The position numbers and the translations under genes were made by a program. Under the pieces are notes generated by a model. It worked only from the letters and a program-made list of their open reading frames with translations. It ran no database searches and was not told the origin of the DNA. From Pseudofabraea citricarpa (taxonomy: Eukaryota; Ascomycota; Leotiomycetes; Helotiales; Dermateaceae), in assembly GCA_029641185.1 (NCBI GenBank), contig JAPWGK010000019.1:806001-870000 (forward strand): 64,000 nucleotides of DNA. The letters are read 5' to 3'. Shown here one piece after another: positions 22,830 through 36,898 of this stretch. The number at the start of each line of letters is the position of its first letter. Within the stretch, counting starts at the first letter, position 1.

Positions 22830-25484
22830 TCAATCCTCGTCTTCCTCCTCAACTAGAGCTGGTGTTCTTCGCTCAACTCTTCTCTTCGGTCGTCGGTGTC
22901 GAGAACTGCTGATATTACTCGCAGAGTCATCGGGTGCCAGCTCGCTAGCCAAGTCGTTGTCAGGCTCCCAGTCACTCTCACTAGCAAGCTCACTTCCTCC
23001 GTCGCCCCAATTTGGTCGTTCATAGCCAGGTCCCAGGCCGGGAGTGCTTGCACTAAGAATGTCGGGTTGACTAGCTCCTCTCGACTGTATTGACATCTGA
23101 AGTCCAGTGCCTCTTTCACGGAGAGCGCGACGTACCAACTCAGCTTTTCGGTGCAAGCCTTCAAATGCGTCTTCTAATGCTTCCATACCAAGGTATATCT
23201 CGCGTTCAACCTCAGCCAACACAGCTATCTCGGCTTCTTCGTCAATGGAGACAGGGTGTCGGTTTTGTGATGGAGTTGGTCCTCGAGAAGGATACCCAGT
23301 AGAACTCATTCCCCCAACAGGCGAGAAGGTCTGACCACGCATTGGAGAGAAGGGGGTGGTTGTGCGAGATGAATTTCCAAATGCCGGTGACATTGGACCC
23401 CGTTGCATGCTAGCGTGAGATGGAGTAGGTCCACGAGATGGAGGCGCGGATTCCGACTCGGCTCCTGACCATAAGAAACCATCAAAGCGGCCAGATGTAA
23501 GTATCTCCCATTCAGACGTATTAATTCCAGATAGTGTGGCAAGTAGGTTGTGAATGTGAGGGTTCTTCAAGAGATATATAGCAGCCTCGGGGTCACGAGG
23601 AGGTACAGGTAATCGATATACACGTTGCAAAGACTGAACAGTTTTAGCAATAAAATCCGAGCGAGGCTTGCGCATTGGTGTTGGGGCCCTTGAAGCTGGT
23701 TGCAAGACTGTTGATCCGGAGAGCAGAGCGTTGAAGACAGGTCTGTCAAATTGCTCTAAGTGAGTTAAGATGGCAAAAGACAATGTCTCATCATCGACCT
23801 CTTGGGGCGGCGCGGCGCTAGTTTGTGGACAACTTGAGAGCCATCGATTCACAGCAATCTTAGTCTTCTTTGACTGCTCCAGGTAGTGAGCTCGAAACTC
23901 CTCTGCAATATCAGGGTCTAATTTGATTGGCGAAGAGGGTCTAGCACCATCACTGCCAGATCGCTGGTGACCGGAGATACCAAGGCCAGCGAGTTCGTCT
24001 GCTGATCTTCCACCCAAGGTTGAAAAGTCGAAAGCAGGCCACATTGGCAAATCACGTCTACCACTGACCCATTCAAGAACCTCTCCCCAACCGAGCCCCC
24101 TGCTTCCCTCATGGGTGGCATAGTCGGAATTCTGACACATGACACAAGTACATCCTTCAGATGACAGGTCTCTTGCAAATACATTTTCCAATCGATCAAG
24201 TAGCCTTCTTGCGACAGAGCGATATCCAGTTGCAACTGCTACTGATCCGTTCTTGTTGAGAACCGTCTCGTATTGGTCTAGCACGCTGTAATAAGGCCCG
24301 AATATCTTCTCTATTTCGGAAGCGATAGGCGTTGGTGCTCTATTGGCGAGATGTGGAGAAAAACGTGGTGTGGCTGAAAGCATTGTCTTTGGTACCGGGC
24401 GAAGAAGTCCTCCATTTTGCATCAAATAATCAACTCGGGGTGCATCTACTGGTGCTGCAGGTGGAGGCGGCGGTGGGGGAGGCTGAGGTGAATTAAATGC
24501 GCTTGACTGAGGACGCGGGGCTTCGAAGGGAATGAATGGTGATGGCGCAGGTTTAATATCGGCTCCTGATGGCGGAGGGTATTGTGTTGTTTGGGTTGGA
24601 GTTCTTGGTGATGAGTCTTGCGCAGAACCAGGAGAGGAGTCTGTATCTAGTGCTGGTGGTTGCTTTCTCGCCCCAGACGAGCTCTTCTTGGGAGCCACAG
24701 AAGTGGCGTTGGAGTCCACTGATGATTCTAAATCCGCCTCATGAGGAGAGCTTTCTTCTTCGAGTGTTGAAGGGTTGGTAGACTTGGATTTTGATGATCT
24801 GATAGTGGTACTGGTTCTTGATGACTTGGACTTCGTAGAAACTTTGGATCTGTCATCCCGGTCTTTGGCAACAGACCTATTGAAAGAGGATTTTCTGGAA
24901 GCTGAGCGAGACTCATTCTCTGCCTCTTCTTGAACCTTGGACATACGACTAGAGGACCCCTTCCGCTCTTGAGAGAAGTCGGTCTCTGGTGGGCTGGGTG
25001 GTCTGCCATCCTTGAAGATGTTCGCTCCTCGGCCAGGCAAGTGATCAGCGGATTTCGATCTTGAATCTTCAGAACCTAGATCGGTTGCCTCCGGGGTATA
25101 AACACTGGCTTTTTGTGCTTTTGTAGTCCTCACGTCCTCCCGACTGTTCACCGCCTCCTTGCTGAAGTTTTTGTTAAAGCTGGGATATGGCAGACTACTT
25201 CTCGAAGTCGCACCAGGCGCTGATGCTGTCCTCGACAGCTCAGGCACAACGGTAGCCATTGGAGTGGTAGAATCTGAGTCCTTGTCCCTGTCCTTTTCTT
25301 TGTCTCTCTTCCGTCGGTGGGTTGATTTGATGGGTTCGCCCGTCTCAGGATCGATCTTAGGTTTGCTGCTTCTTGACGACCTATGAGGCCTGTTTGGATC
25401 CTTCTCTCCCTTTGTACGCTGCCTCCTCTCACTAGACCTCTCCTCGCTGTCGTTTTCACGTTCTTTTCGTGGCATCGTTGACAT
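22830..25484 (-). CDS. Large conserved fungal protein with disordered regions
   Basis: A single exon of 884 residues. The first ATG is at 25484; the frame stays open further upstream without a better ATG. The first 400 residues are Ser/Arg/Lys/Pro-rich low complexity, with a run of eight prolines. A folded-looking block then starts near PTPIASEIEKIFGPYYSVLDQYE. It contains a CTCVMC pair followed by GLGWGEVLEWVSGRRDLPMWP, and later helical segments. The tail is acidic with a basic patch (RHRRPKRRVERR). I recognise the general fungal protein type but no enzyme domain; automated annotations naming a DNA glycosylase for such proteins are not supported by anything visible here. A nuclear or scaffold role is a guess. 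Confidence 0.8.
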   Translation of the reverse strand: MSTMPRKERENDSEERSSERRQRTKGEKDPNRPHRSSRSSKPKIDPETGEPIKSTHRRKRDKEKDRDKDSDSTTPMATVVPELSRTASAPGATSRSSLPYPSFNKNFSKEAVNSREDVRTTKAQKASVYTPEATDLGSEDSRSKSADHLPGRGANIFKDGRPPSPPETDFSQERKGSSSRMSKVQEEAENESRSASRKSSFNRSVAKDRDDRSKVSTKSKSSRTSTTIRSSKSKSTNPSTLEEESSPHEADLESSVDSNATSVAPKKSSSGARKQPPALDTDSSPGSAQDSSPRTPTQTTQYPPPSGADIKPAPSPFIPFEAPRPQSSAFNSPQPPPPPPPPAAPVDAPRVDYLMQNGGLLRPVPKTMLSATPRFSPHLANRAPTPIASEIEKIFGPYYSVLDQYETVLNKNGSVAVATGYRSVARRLLDRLENVFARDLSSEGCTCVMCQNSDYATHEGSRGLGWGEVLEWVSGRRDLPMWPAFDFSTLGGRSADELAGLGISGHQRSGSDGARPSSPIKLDPDIAEEFRAHYLEQSKKTKIAVNRWLSSCPQTSAAPPQEVDDETLSFAILTHLEQFDRPVFNALLSGSTVLQPASRAPTPMRKPRSDFIAKTVQSLQRVYRLPVPPRDPEAAIYLLKNPHIHNLLATLSGINTSEWEILTSGRFDGFLWSGAESESAPPSRGPTPSHASMQRGPMSPAFGNSSRTTTPFSPMRGQTFSPVGGMSSTGYPSRGPTPSQNRHPVSIDEEAEIAVLAEVEREIYLGMEALEDAFEGLHRKAELVRRALRERGTGLQMSIQSRGASQPDILSASTPGLGPGYERPNWGDGGSELASESDWEPDNDLASELAPDDSASNISSSRHRRPKRRVERRTPALVEEEDED

Positions 25485-26503
25485 TATAAGTGATGAGAGG
25501 GTGCAGGCGCTTAAAGCGCTCGAGGTTGAGCTCTTGGTTGGTGGAACCGTTGTGGAGCCAGCCTTCACAGCGGTGAACTCAGGTTTGGGTGTAGCGGCGT
25601 GGAATAATTGTGAATAACATTGAGAAGGGGTTGGAGTCGAGCAAAGCGAGAGATGTGCTGTTTGTACAGGAGATGCAAGCTGTGGGTCGATGTTGGTGGT
25701 CTCTTGTTGTCAAGCGGTGATTCGTGAAGCTGTACGTCTCGGGTAGCAATGCGCAAGGCTCCCAGTGGCCGAGCCGAGGACTCGAGAGGTAGATCGGTGT
25801 AGAACAACACGAGACGATTCTCAGTGAAGAAAGCGAGAGTTGTGAAGAGAAAATTGTTTTTCTTGCGGATGGATGCTCTGGAGAAGTCAAGGCGCAAACC
25901 CCACGAGCCTGGACTGGAGCTGAGATACGAGATTAACTTTCCAGGTAGCGAGCCCGGGGCGGGATCTATTTTAGAGTCGTGAGGGTGAGGCGAGTGGTGA
26001 GGTACTACGTACGTACTGACTGCGGAAGGTACCAGCGGCTAGCAGAGCACGAGGAGGTTGGGGACTGCGAGTTCAGTTCAGGGCAGATCCACGTTGGCAT
26101 TTCATCATTTATTACATCACATTCCTTCCCCGCTACCGACATTGGGAAACTAGAAGCCTCAATTCTTGAATTGTACATGACCATCTGTCTGCCCCCCGAT
26201 TAGTCCTGACATGGAACGGTTGGCTGTGAACTGCCGTGACAAGGCTGTTGTCGCTGATTGTCGCTTTGGCCAACAAGGCTGAGCAAGGCTGTTGGCAGCC
26301 GGTGGGCGGTATTACTATTTGATGATTTCACTGCACTCTTGCAAGTCAAAGCCATCAATGATATTCTGAAAAGGTCTAATTCATGCGAAAGCTCGGTGCC
26401 CTACCTAACCATTTAATCCTCCTTATTCTCCAATATTCATGCAAAAGTCTAGACTTCTTTAATCTTTAATCTTTGAACGCCTTTCGTAAAATGACCACCA
26501 CCC
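25485..26503. other. Intergenic, no gene recognised
   Basis: About 1 kb holding the promoter/5' UTR of the disordered-protein gene and the 3' flank of ATP sulfurylase. No additional coding signal. Confidence 0.45.
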
Positions 26504-28532
<2,029 letters not shown>

Positions 28533-29311
28533 TTTTGCGGGTGATGTGTAATGAGAAGAAGGCAGGATACAGAACAATGGCAAGGAAATGAGAAATTTAT
28601 ATATGAGAGGGGAGAATTGGGTTGCAGAAGAAGCAGTTTCTTTGGAGCTACCTGAAAGAATTTATTCGACCTGCGACTACGCTGACAGGGATTATGAGCC
28701 ACCCCCCAAGCACGTCATTTACTAGAGCCTTTTCATTTCACATCTCCAAGGCCGCGTCAAAAACTCGCGGTCCAGCGGCACTCAATTGCCAATTCGCTTG
28801 CCCTGAAACCTGCCTATCAATAGAAAGGCAAACTCTGGCCGGGATGGCATCTCAATTGAACATCCCGATCCGTCTAGGCGGGCATGGAGGACAATTGGGT
28901 GGTGACCATTTCGTCGCCGGGACATTGGCCAGAGGTGGCATTGCGGCGTAAAGTATCGCAGCCCTTTTGCTGGGCAACATTACACAGGTGGGCAGAAGGG
29001 CCACGGAGAAAGGTGAGAGAAGGGTGTCGCCTGCATTTATACGTCTTGGACATCTTGGACTTTGACGCCAAATGAAGCACGTTTTTTTCGGACCCAAGCA
29101 CGCGATTTCGGCGATACACGACACTCACACTGCAGAAATAGAAACGAACAGAAAACACATTCTGGGATTCCTTATCTTATCGGCCTCGTCCGGCCTCGGA
29201 GAAACCTTGTCGCCGGTGCTGAGCTAGGGAAAGCTTATTCCACCAGATTTCCCATGCTCATGTAGGAATCGCCGTTGCGTCGGCATTATCTGCACAACCT
29301 CTCTCTACAAC
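28533..29311. promoter_or_regulatory. Divergent promoter region, ATP sulfurylase / ISD11
   Basis: 779 bp between two start codons on opposite strands. No gene inside. It contains CT-rich and CGG-rich tracts, but I could not assign sulfur-control sites with confidence. Confidence 0.5.
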
Positions 29312-29972
29312 ATGTCGGTCATTTCGGGAGCCAAGGGCGAGACAGCTCAGCAAGCTCGATCTCTCGTATGTATTTCTTACTTCTTCCCCTCCATTTCCCC
29401 ATGCCGTCGCCACCATGTCGCGAATGACAAAAGTATAAAGACAGGCCTGAGAGCACGAAGCAGAAGCATGGGCCGCGCTTCAACTCAAACCTCACAGTAC
29501 ACCTTGCTAATGTCTTCTGCTGCTAGTACCGTCAATTATTACGCCAAGGAGAGCAGTTCGCTGCCTATAACTTCCGAGAGTACGCAAAAAGAAGAACGCG
29601 AGATTCCTTTAGAGAACATAAGGATGTACAGGATTCGCGCCAGGTGCAAGAGTTGATGCAGAAGGGCTTGAAAGAACTGCAGATCCTTAAAGTGAGTGCC
29701 AGCGAAGACAGCAAGCGCCGATCAAGATGGGCGACATAAAGCAGATGAACGCAGATCCGAATGTCAGGGCTGACGAAATCTTTACAGAGACAAACTGTTG
29801 TCAGCCAGTTCTTCCAGATGGATCGATTGGTGGTAGAGGGCGGGAAATCAGTACGTCCTCTTATGGAAGACTCTTGTCTTGATCTTCAACTCTGAAGCCT
29901 GCCCCTAACATATTCTAGGGCAAGCAATCAGGAAAGCGGAACGATATCGTGCGGCAAAAGGACACTGGGTAA
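29312..29972 (+). CDS. isd11: ISD11/LYRM4-type LYR protein, Fe-S cluster assembly
   Basis: Four exons (29312-29365, 29527-29691, 29788-29850, 29919-29972) give 111 residues. The LYR tripeptide is created across intron 1: the Leu ends exon 1 and Tyr-Arg starts exon 2. A conserved basic helix ([16 protein letters not shown]) follows, then the QMDRLVVEG stretch typical of ISD11. ISD11 is a small mitochondrial matrix protein that stabilises the cysteine desulfurase Nfs1, together with acyl carrier protein, during Fe-S cluster assembly. The short C-terminal extension is basic. Intron 1 is 161 nt, longer than most here. Confidence 0.9.
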
Positions 29973-31183
29973 TTTTAGTCCATATCTGTCCCCCATGTGG
30001 TTAGCTAACTTCAAAAGTTTGGATTAATGATTACCAAGAAGAGTTGATGCAGCTAGGTGGCAGCGGTGAGATACGGGGAGTAGAAAAAGTAAATATTCCG
30101 ACTTGGGCATTGGGGGGTGGACGATACTTAGAGCAAAGGGGCGAACCGCTTCATGTAAAATATATGTATTTCCGGAGTTGAAGGGTCAAGGGGAGCCATG
30201 TTCATACCAAATTCCACCTCACATCAAGTGCCTTTAACCGGCACGCGCTGATTCTCCCACGGTGTATCTTTCAGCATGGCATCTTGGACGCTAATTGTTT
30301 GATGACATTTATTGATCTAGGTGATTAATTCATTTTGAGAGGTCGGACTCGACAATTTCAGAACCGCCAAATCAAATGTCAAGGACCCTATTGCGTCATA
30401 CGTATGTAAAATGCACGAGACCGCCACGAATAATGGTCGATTTTCCTTCGATCATATGAGATTCCCTAATGGGAGAAGAATCTTTGTTTTCAATGAAAGC
30501 CAAGTTTAGGAGTGTTTGTTAAGGTCACGTGTATCATCGTTTCTTGGCAGTGATGTTGTCGCATGAGCGCGACCTGGCGCGTTGAACCTCAATTGAAAGC
30601 TTCACGAACCTCAATCCCTTCTACCTCGTTGGTATCCACGTCGCACAGTCCTTCAGTCCCAAGACAGTCATCGGATGCTATTGATGGATCTTGCAAACCA
30701 CTGGTACGCACCCCAAATGGGACACTGTTGATTGAATCTGTGTTGTCGCATCAAGCATTCTGACATTGAACCAGACATCCTAGGTTGGCTCCGCCTACAA
30801 TACTCTCATTCCATACTATGCTCCTCTGTCAATCGATACCATACCGCTCGTAGACATACTAGAACCCTACTCGCCCTCCTTGTTTTTCATCTTTGGTAAA
30901 CAGCCTTCCACACGATCATCGTAGCTTGCCCTGAATCGCGCCTCATAAGAAGATCCCCCATCCGAACAGGCATTTCCATACGGTCTCCAGCCATCTACAG
31001 CCGATTTGTAAAGAGAATTAGCCTCCTGCAATTCTGCATTCTCAGCGAATTGTTCTAAGTTACAAATTGCAGAAGTCTTGTCACACTATTGCGCGGCCGC
31101 GGCCTGAATATTCATTTTACTTTGTGGTGCTTGCCTAGATACCTCTGTGGTAGTAATATTTCTCGCCCGATTATTGTGTCAAC
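29973..31183. other. Intergenic, no gene recognised
   Basis: 1.2 kb between two plus-strand genes with no reliable open frame. The last few hundred bases should hold the promoter of the downstream gene. Confidence 0.45.
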
Positions 31184-33321
31184 ATGGCACAAGGTGTAAG
31201 TCTTCGCTTTTTGCCCGAAGAACATGGTTCTCTGTCATGTTCGAGAGACGGGGCCATCATATCAAGTCGTTACTAACTTTATATGCTTAGTACAGAGCTA
31301 GTGGGTCATCAAGGCGAGCAAACCGTACAAACGTAGCCAACCATGACATATTTGAAGGTACTAAAAATCACCCTGACCTTTTCAGACAAAATCTTACTTT
31401 GTACAGGCATCCCCGTCCGTCAGTGGCGTCGTGACTTTGTGACAGTCGCTCCCCAAACAACGCAAGAGAGCACAACTTCGCAAAATGATATCTGGGCTAT
31501 TGAATTACCACACGGGATGCCAAAGGATTATCTCGACCTTCCCCAGCACAGCCAGGATCTACTGCGTGCTGCAAGATCTGGCAAGATCTATAAGAGGCCA
31601 GCGCCGGTCGAAGAGGAAGAAGTTGATACAGAATTGGTAGGCGAGAAAGTTGATAAGAAAGAAGATGATCCAAAAGAAAAGGGCTTCACAGCTCGTGCTT
31701 GGAAACAGGTATCACGAGAAGCCCCAGCGCTTGACTATCTCGCGAAGCGAAGGAAGGGGTTGGTGACAGCCGGCACAAAACCTACCAAGAGCCCTGCTGT
31801 TCCAACGGTAACAAAAGCCACGGTGAGACGAACAGATGCAACAGGAAATACATATGTACAAGACATGGTCATACCGAACGGCCAGAAAGTGGAAGGGGAA
31901 GTCATTTCTTCGACAACTGTTCCTGATCCAAGTGCTGCAACACCCCTTGTAGAGGTGCTGCCAGCCCCAGTCCGGTCACGGAAGCCCATCAAAAGAAAGA
32001 GCAAGGGTCCAGGTAGGGGCCGTAAGAAGAAGATTCTCCCTCCAACTAGCGTTCCCACAACGTTAGAAGGGGGTGCATTGGCTCTTACTGTTGAAGGAGG
32101 GGCAGGTGCAGCAGAAAATAATGTAAGTTTACAACGAAGCAATATACTCCCATTCTATACTAATAGACTACACAGGATGTCAAGAAGGAGAACGATGATG
32201 CTTCAGGATCGGGCATCAATGAAGATACAGAAATGGGAGAAGATTCAAACGTAGCCTCAGACGACGAAGAGGGCGAAGAAGGGGATGAAGGGGATGAAGA
32301 CGATGAAGGCTCTCCTGATATCCAAGGTTCTCCGGTCAAATCTACTGCATCCCCAGTCCCAGAGACTACATCGAGTCTTCAGGCAACTCCAGCACTTCAA
32401 GACACCGAAATGAGCGGCATGGAAACGGATAGCCCTCAGCCGCCAAACCTTGAAAGATTGAAAGCCGATGTTGTCAAGGCAGGGAGTCCACTAAAGAATA
32501 TCGCGTTGACGACATCAAGTGTCAATTCTCCTCTCCAATCTCCTTCCAAAACTTCAGATTCAGCATCCATCGTCGACACTAATCTTTCGGTTGATGATGT
32601 ATCATTTGCAATACAAGACACGGTACAGGAACTGGCACAGAATCCAGCACAGGATCTAGCAGAGGATCCAATAGAAGACCCAAAAGAAGAATCGAAAGAA
32701 GAATCGAAAGAAGAATCGAAAGAACAATTGGAAGAAGACTCGAAAGAAGACTCGGAAGAAGGCTCAAAGGAGCCAAAGGAAGAGCCAGAAGAGGAGCCAG
32801 TGCAACCAGTACCAGAATCGATACCAACCTTACAAACAGAACTCCCGCCAGTCCCGAGTCCGGAGCCAACAGCTCCGGCAATAGAGGCATCAATTTCAGA
32901 GCCGATGGAAATATCAGATTTACCACCACCTCCACCACATGCTACCGAGATTCACATGGAAGCAGCTGTTGAGGAGTTAAAGGAAGAGGTTGCAGAAGAG
33001 AAAGCAATAATAGAAGTCCTGGAAGAAGTCAGTGCACCGCCAGTTGTCGAACCTGAAATCCATCATGAACCTATACCTGCAACCATTGCAGCAGCCGTGG
33101 ATCCTATCGCACCCATGGAGGAGACCGAAAGGATATTTATCGAGGAGACACCAAATACGGAGAACACGCCATCTATCATGAAGGAAGCATCACCGGATGA
33201 ACCTGTTCCTGCTCCTGAAGTGCCACCAGTGGCAGAAGCCTCTACTGATAGCGAAAGTAAAGCTATTGGAGATGACATATCAGATCTTCTGGGCAACCTG
33301 GAAAGACAATTAGACGGATAA
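31184..33321 (+). CDS. Conserved fungal protein with basic core and long acidic tail, probably nuclear
   Basis: Four exons (31184-31195, 31291-31357, 31407-32122, 32176-33321) give 646 residues. The N-terminal core has YRASGSSRRANRTNV and GIPVRQWRRDFV, which look like the conserved family signature. A Lys/Arg-rich, AT-hook-like patch follows (RKPIKRKSKGPGRGRKKK). After it the protein is acidic and low complexity, including tandem KEES-type repeats at about 32683-32722. The C-terminus ends in ISDLLGNLERQLDG. This composition suggests a chromatin-associated subunit, but I cannot name the complex and saw no enzyme motif. Confidence 0.75.
32683..32722 (+). repeat. 12-bp tandem repeat inside coding sequence
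   Basis: Near-perfect copies of gaagaatcgaaa encode consecutive Glu-Glu-Ser-Lys units in the acidic tail of the surrounding protein. Confidence 0.8.
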
Positions 33322-34010
33322 GAGTACAATATGCGCATGTTGAGAAGGCGTTTTGGAGTTTGAGTTTACTTTGCAATGGAATTTGTTTTTGCCTCGGGCA
33401 CATTTGTTCTTCCTTTTGCTCATTTGTTGTAACAGTTGAGCAAAACTGCCATGTGAATTAGACTGTTTGCAAATACTTGTACCAATATCATACTGATTAA
33501 CATGACTTGGACACCAAGGCAGTCAAGTCTCCTTTGACAAGCGAGCAGTCGTCGTCGAGTGTCAGTCAACCGTGAAGGGGAAAACATGGCAGTTCCGCGC
33601 CCAAGATGAAATTGTTGACTGTGCTACAGTAGCACTGTACCTGTGCTTCCCATTAACCGCGCATTCAAGTGACCACACGTACTCCAGTTATTAAATATTA
33701 TTCGGTGCTCGAGGGCACGAAGAGAGACGCAGGTTGCTATAAGTACCTATGCCCAAGCAGTCGCGCGAAAGTTCAACCAGCCAATATTTTCCTTCTCCAA
33801 CGCCATGAGGATATCACAAATCCGCCCAGCTCGCGTGCTGGCGGTGCACTTTTTTCCCTTCCCTCCTTCCACCCATCCACAGCACTAGGGAAGAAAAGGA
33901 AGAAAGAAAAGAAGAAACAGGAAACGAACTTCCCAACGAACCAGAACAGCACGCACCGATATCGCCTATGTATATATATATATATAAAAAGAAGAATAAG
34001 AAGAGAGCAT
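33322..34010. other. Intergenic between convergent genes, with TA microsatellite
   Basis: 3' flanks of the acidic protein (+) and the small gene (-). A (TA)n tract lies at about 33969-33986, just past the stop of the small gene. No gene was recognised. Confidence 0.5.
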
Positions 34011-34494
34011 TTAGTTCCTGATCCAGAACAGCGCCTTCCGGCCCCAGCCCTTCTGCTCAGCCATGGCGCGCCTCTTGAGCTCCCTCCTCTGCGCCGCCTC
34101 CTGCCGCAGCTGGTGCTTCTTCTCCCCCGCGAGGAGCCACTCCGCTCGGCGGCAGTAGCGCTCAGCGACGCCGTCGTTCCAGCTCTGCAGCGAGCTGAAG
34201 CTCGTGAGGATCTTGGCGGCGTTCGGGTTCTCTCCTTCGAATTCTTGATACGCTGGTGTCTTTCTTAGTTTTTTTTTGTTTTGTTTTGTTCTTGTGGTTT
34301 TTGGGAGAGGGGGGATTTACCGCGGTTTAGGATCTCGGGCCCGTAGGATGAGGAGGAGGAGAGTGCTTCTTCTCCTCGCCGTCGAGATGTCGCTCGGAGG
34401 AGCATCATCTTCGCCTCGTGCTTTGCTTCTGCTTCTGCTTCTGCTTCTGCTTCGCGTCCTGCCTTTACGTCTCGCCCTTGTTCTGCTTCTGCAT
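34011..34494 (-). CDS. Small hypothetical protein, about 92 residues
   Basis: Exon 2 (34011-34263) is clearly coding: it reads KTPAYQEFEGENPNAAKIL, then a Trp-containing helix, RYCRRAEWLL, a Lys/Gln/Arg-rich helix and a C-terminal GWGRKALFWIRN. The best upstream exon is 34469-34494 (ATG at 34494, MQKQNKGET), joined across a 205-nt intron that carries a GCTTCT-type repeat. That exon's frame stays open upstream with a hydrophobic stretch (ILLLFLFDPFL), so an additional 5' exon may exist and the true N-terminus may differ. I do not recognise the family. No signal peptide is evident in the short model. Confidence 0.55.
34410..34452. repeat. GCTTCT hexanucleotide microsatellite within an intron
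   Basis: Tandem gcttct/ctgctt units in the 205-nt intron of the small minus-strand gene. Confidence 0.7.
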
Positions 34495-35612
34495 TGGGCC
34501 GGCGGAGAGGAAGGGGTCGAAGAGGAACAAGAGCAGGATGGGCCACGGTGGCTGTAGGGAGCGGGAGGACTAGTTCTCCTTGTTGTTCTTTGATGGTTCT
34601 TTCTTGTGCTCCTGGTGCTGTTGGTGCGAACGCCATTATAATGTTTATGTACTAGCTCGACGTTGCTTCTAGTGCTGGTGCTGGCACTGGTGTGGGTGTT
34701 GATAGTATGTATACTAGCATACGATACCTAAAGCATATAGGAGATTAGGAACTAAGTTCCGTATAGAGCAGTAAGAAATTTAGTTATGAGTGAGTGAGTG
34801 AGTGGGTGGGTGAGCAAGTGGGATAGGACAAAGAGAAGCCGGGCCGAGTTAGTTGCAACTTATCGGAATAAAACGCATCTCTTTGTTCAGATATACCCTT
34901 TCTTTTTCTTCGCTCTTGTGAACTCCCCTCTCATTGTCTTGCATCGCATGTACGCGATCGAATCGAGAGATCTCATCGACTCTCATCGGTTACAGCAACC
35001 GAGTCCCTTGCGTTAGCGAGATGAAGATTCGTGTGACCCCCTTCATCTTCCTTCGGGCTCTAGTCGAGTTTCCATTTCATTTACATATTTGAGTGGTTTC
35101 TGATCAGAGAACCCGATCGGGCGTGGGACGTCAAGGTATCTAGGACATGTAGGTCCTCAAATCGATTAGTTCCCGGCCCGCGTGTTTAGGATAGAAAGCC
35201 GACCGAGATTCTGTCCGGCCTTGGGCCTTTGGCTATTCCATCTAGTAGCGCATATATGGCAATAGAGAATTGATCAAAGGTAAAAGGCAAAAGTCGCATT
35301 GTTTTGTTACATTCAATCACCCGGTCGTTGCATTCTCCTACCGTCTGTATTTGAGCTAGGACTAGGGATATATTTGAAAGAGCAAATTGGTATTGTGCGC
35401 GCTAGGAAGCTAAGAAGGGAGATACACAAAAAGAGAAAAGAAAATCTTCAGCGAAGACTGGAAAGGATCGCTAGGATCGCCAGTACCTGAAGTAGGTAGG
35501 TGCATGTGTTTCTACTACATCGCGCAAAGGAGATGGAAGACATAAAAAGAAGCTTGTAACTGGTCCCGCAGCCGTGCCCCGCCCTATCTCACCTCAACGC
35601 CATTCAAACATC
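34495..35612. other. Intergenic, no gene recognised
   Basis: 1.1 kb between two minus-strand genes with only short open frames. It may hide a 5' exon of the small gene near 34495-34640. Confidence 0.4.
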
Positions 35613-36898
35613 TCAAAATCCTGCTGAGCGTGTTCTACTGGTCGTTGCAAAAGTCTTAGTTTTTGATCGAAGATTGTGCGTGTTCTTTAATTGGTCTGCC
35701 GTCTTCAAGCTTCGGGTTCGTCGTATGACAAGTGTCTTCATTGGCTCTGGTTGGATCTCTTGTGTCGCCTCACATATATCATAATCTTTACTGGGAGTGG
35801 TCAGATCGGAAGATGATTTGGTCTCCTCTGTATTCATTTGCACATCATCTCGCTTGCGCTTTCTCATCTGGCTTGCTCGGCGCGCTGATGATGAAGATAT
35901 GGTCGGTACCAACAGGTAGCCTGGAGTATTGAGGAATTGCCGAAACGTGTTGGAGAGCAAGTCGCGTTGGCGTGTCGGACTGATCATGCGCGGTGTATCA
36001 TCTAAAGGTGCATGCGTGAACTTCTGGCGCTTCCTAACAGCTAACGGTGCTGCATTTGGCGTTGGAGGTGGCGTAGGTACTGATGGGGTAGTCTCTGGGG
36101 AAGATCGAATGTTTCGGATGAGGATGTTTCGGTTTTCATCGTTCTCGATAATATCGTTCGTTGCAGATCTTTCGCGGTCTGTAACGATTCCATCATCGTC
36201 TAAGCGTATCGTCGATGGCGTGGAAGAAGCAGACTCTGACGACCAGGAAGTGGACTCGGGTGTCATTGGTCTTGGATCGGTGTTTCTTCGAGTACGGGCA
36301 TTTTGGTTGTTCACTGCAGAGCCGGGCTCTAGAGGCTGTTTCTCGTAGTCAGCTTCGTCGCGATGAATAATAGCGAAGGAGCAACTATAACAAACGTACC
36401 TGAGCAGTCTCGTCCTCATAGATGACGAATGTTGCCGCTTCTGCGCGAGATATGAGGCGTCCTGAGGGTATCCAGCTATTTGCGCTTCGCGATTCGCTGC
36501 TTGAATAAGAGTCTCTCCTACGGGAAGGAGGTGGCATATCGGTTTGAGGTCGGTATGGTGCCATCTGCTCTCCTCTGTTAGTCATTTGGAATTTGTGGAA
36601 GATCGAAATTTCATATTACCTCCACAGGATCAGATGCATGTTGAGCGTCAGGAGAGCCGTTGAACACGAAAGTGCGGTTGTTGTCAAGAGCCCGATAACG
36701 CTCAGTCTCTTCATTGCCAATAGGTTCGGCGATGAGAGACATGATCAAGGGCGTTGGGTGGGATTTCGAATTGCGCGCGTTGAGGAGCTGTGCGGTGGTT
36801 GTTGTGGGAGAAGAATCTTTGTCGGTTGCAGAAGATCGAGCGTGTTGTTTCCTGGAAGTGAGTCGCAGTGGGAAAGTGCGTGTGAGGTTCAGTACCAT
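35613..36898 (-). CDS. Hypothetical Ser/Arg-rich protein
   Basis: Three exons, 36620-36898, 36400-36567 and 35613-36341, give about 391 residues in consistent phase. The join 36620/36567 (PVE to QMAPYRP) uses the acceptor GGAGAG; other nearby AGs break the frame. The protein is low in hydrophobic segments and rich in Ser, Arg, Thr and Pro. It has possible order around ISRAEAATFVIYEDETAQ and around RQRDLLSNTFRQFLNTPGYLLVP, and basic patches (MRKRKRDD, VIRRTRSLK) that would fit nuclear import. The 36898 ATG is a choice: the frame is open upstream to about 37093 without an ATG, so the N-terminus is uncertain. No family recognised. Confidence 0.6.

Noticed and set aside
22830..25484. Annotation as 5-methylcytosine G/T mismatch DNA glycosylase
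   Set aside because: Proteins of this type sometimes carry that name, but no glycosylase motif is visible; called only as a disordered conserved protein.
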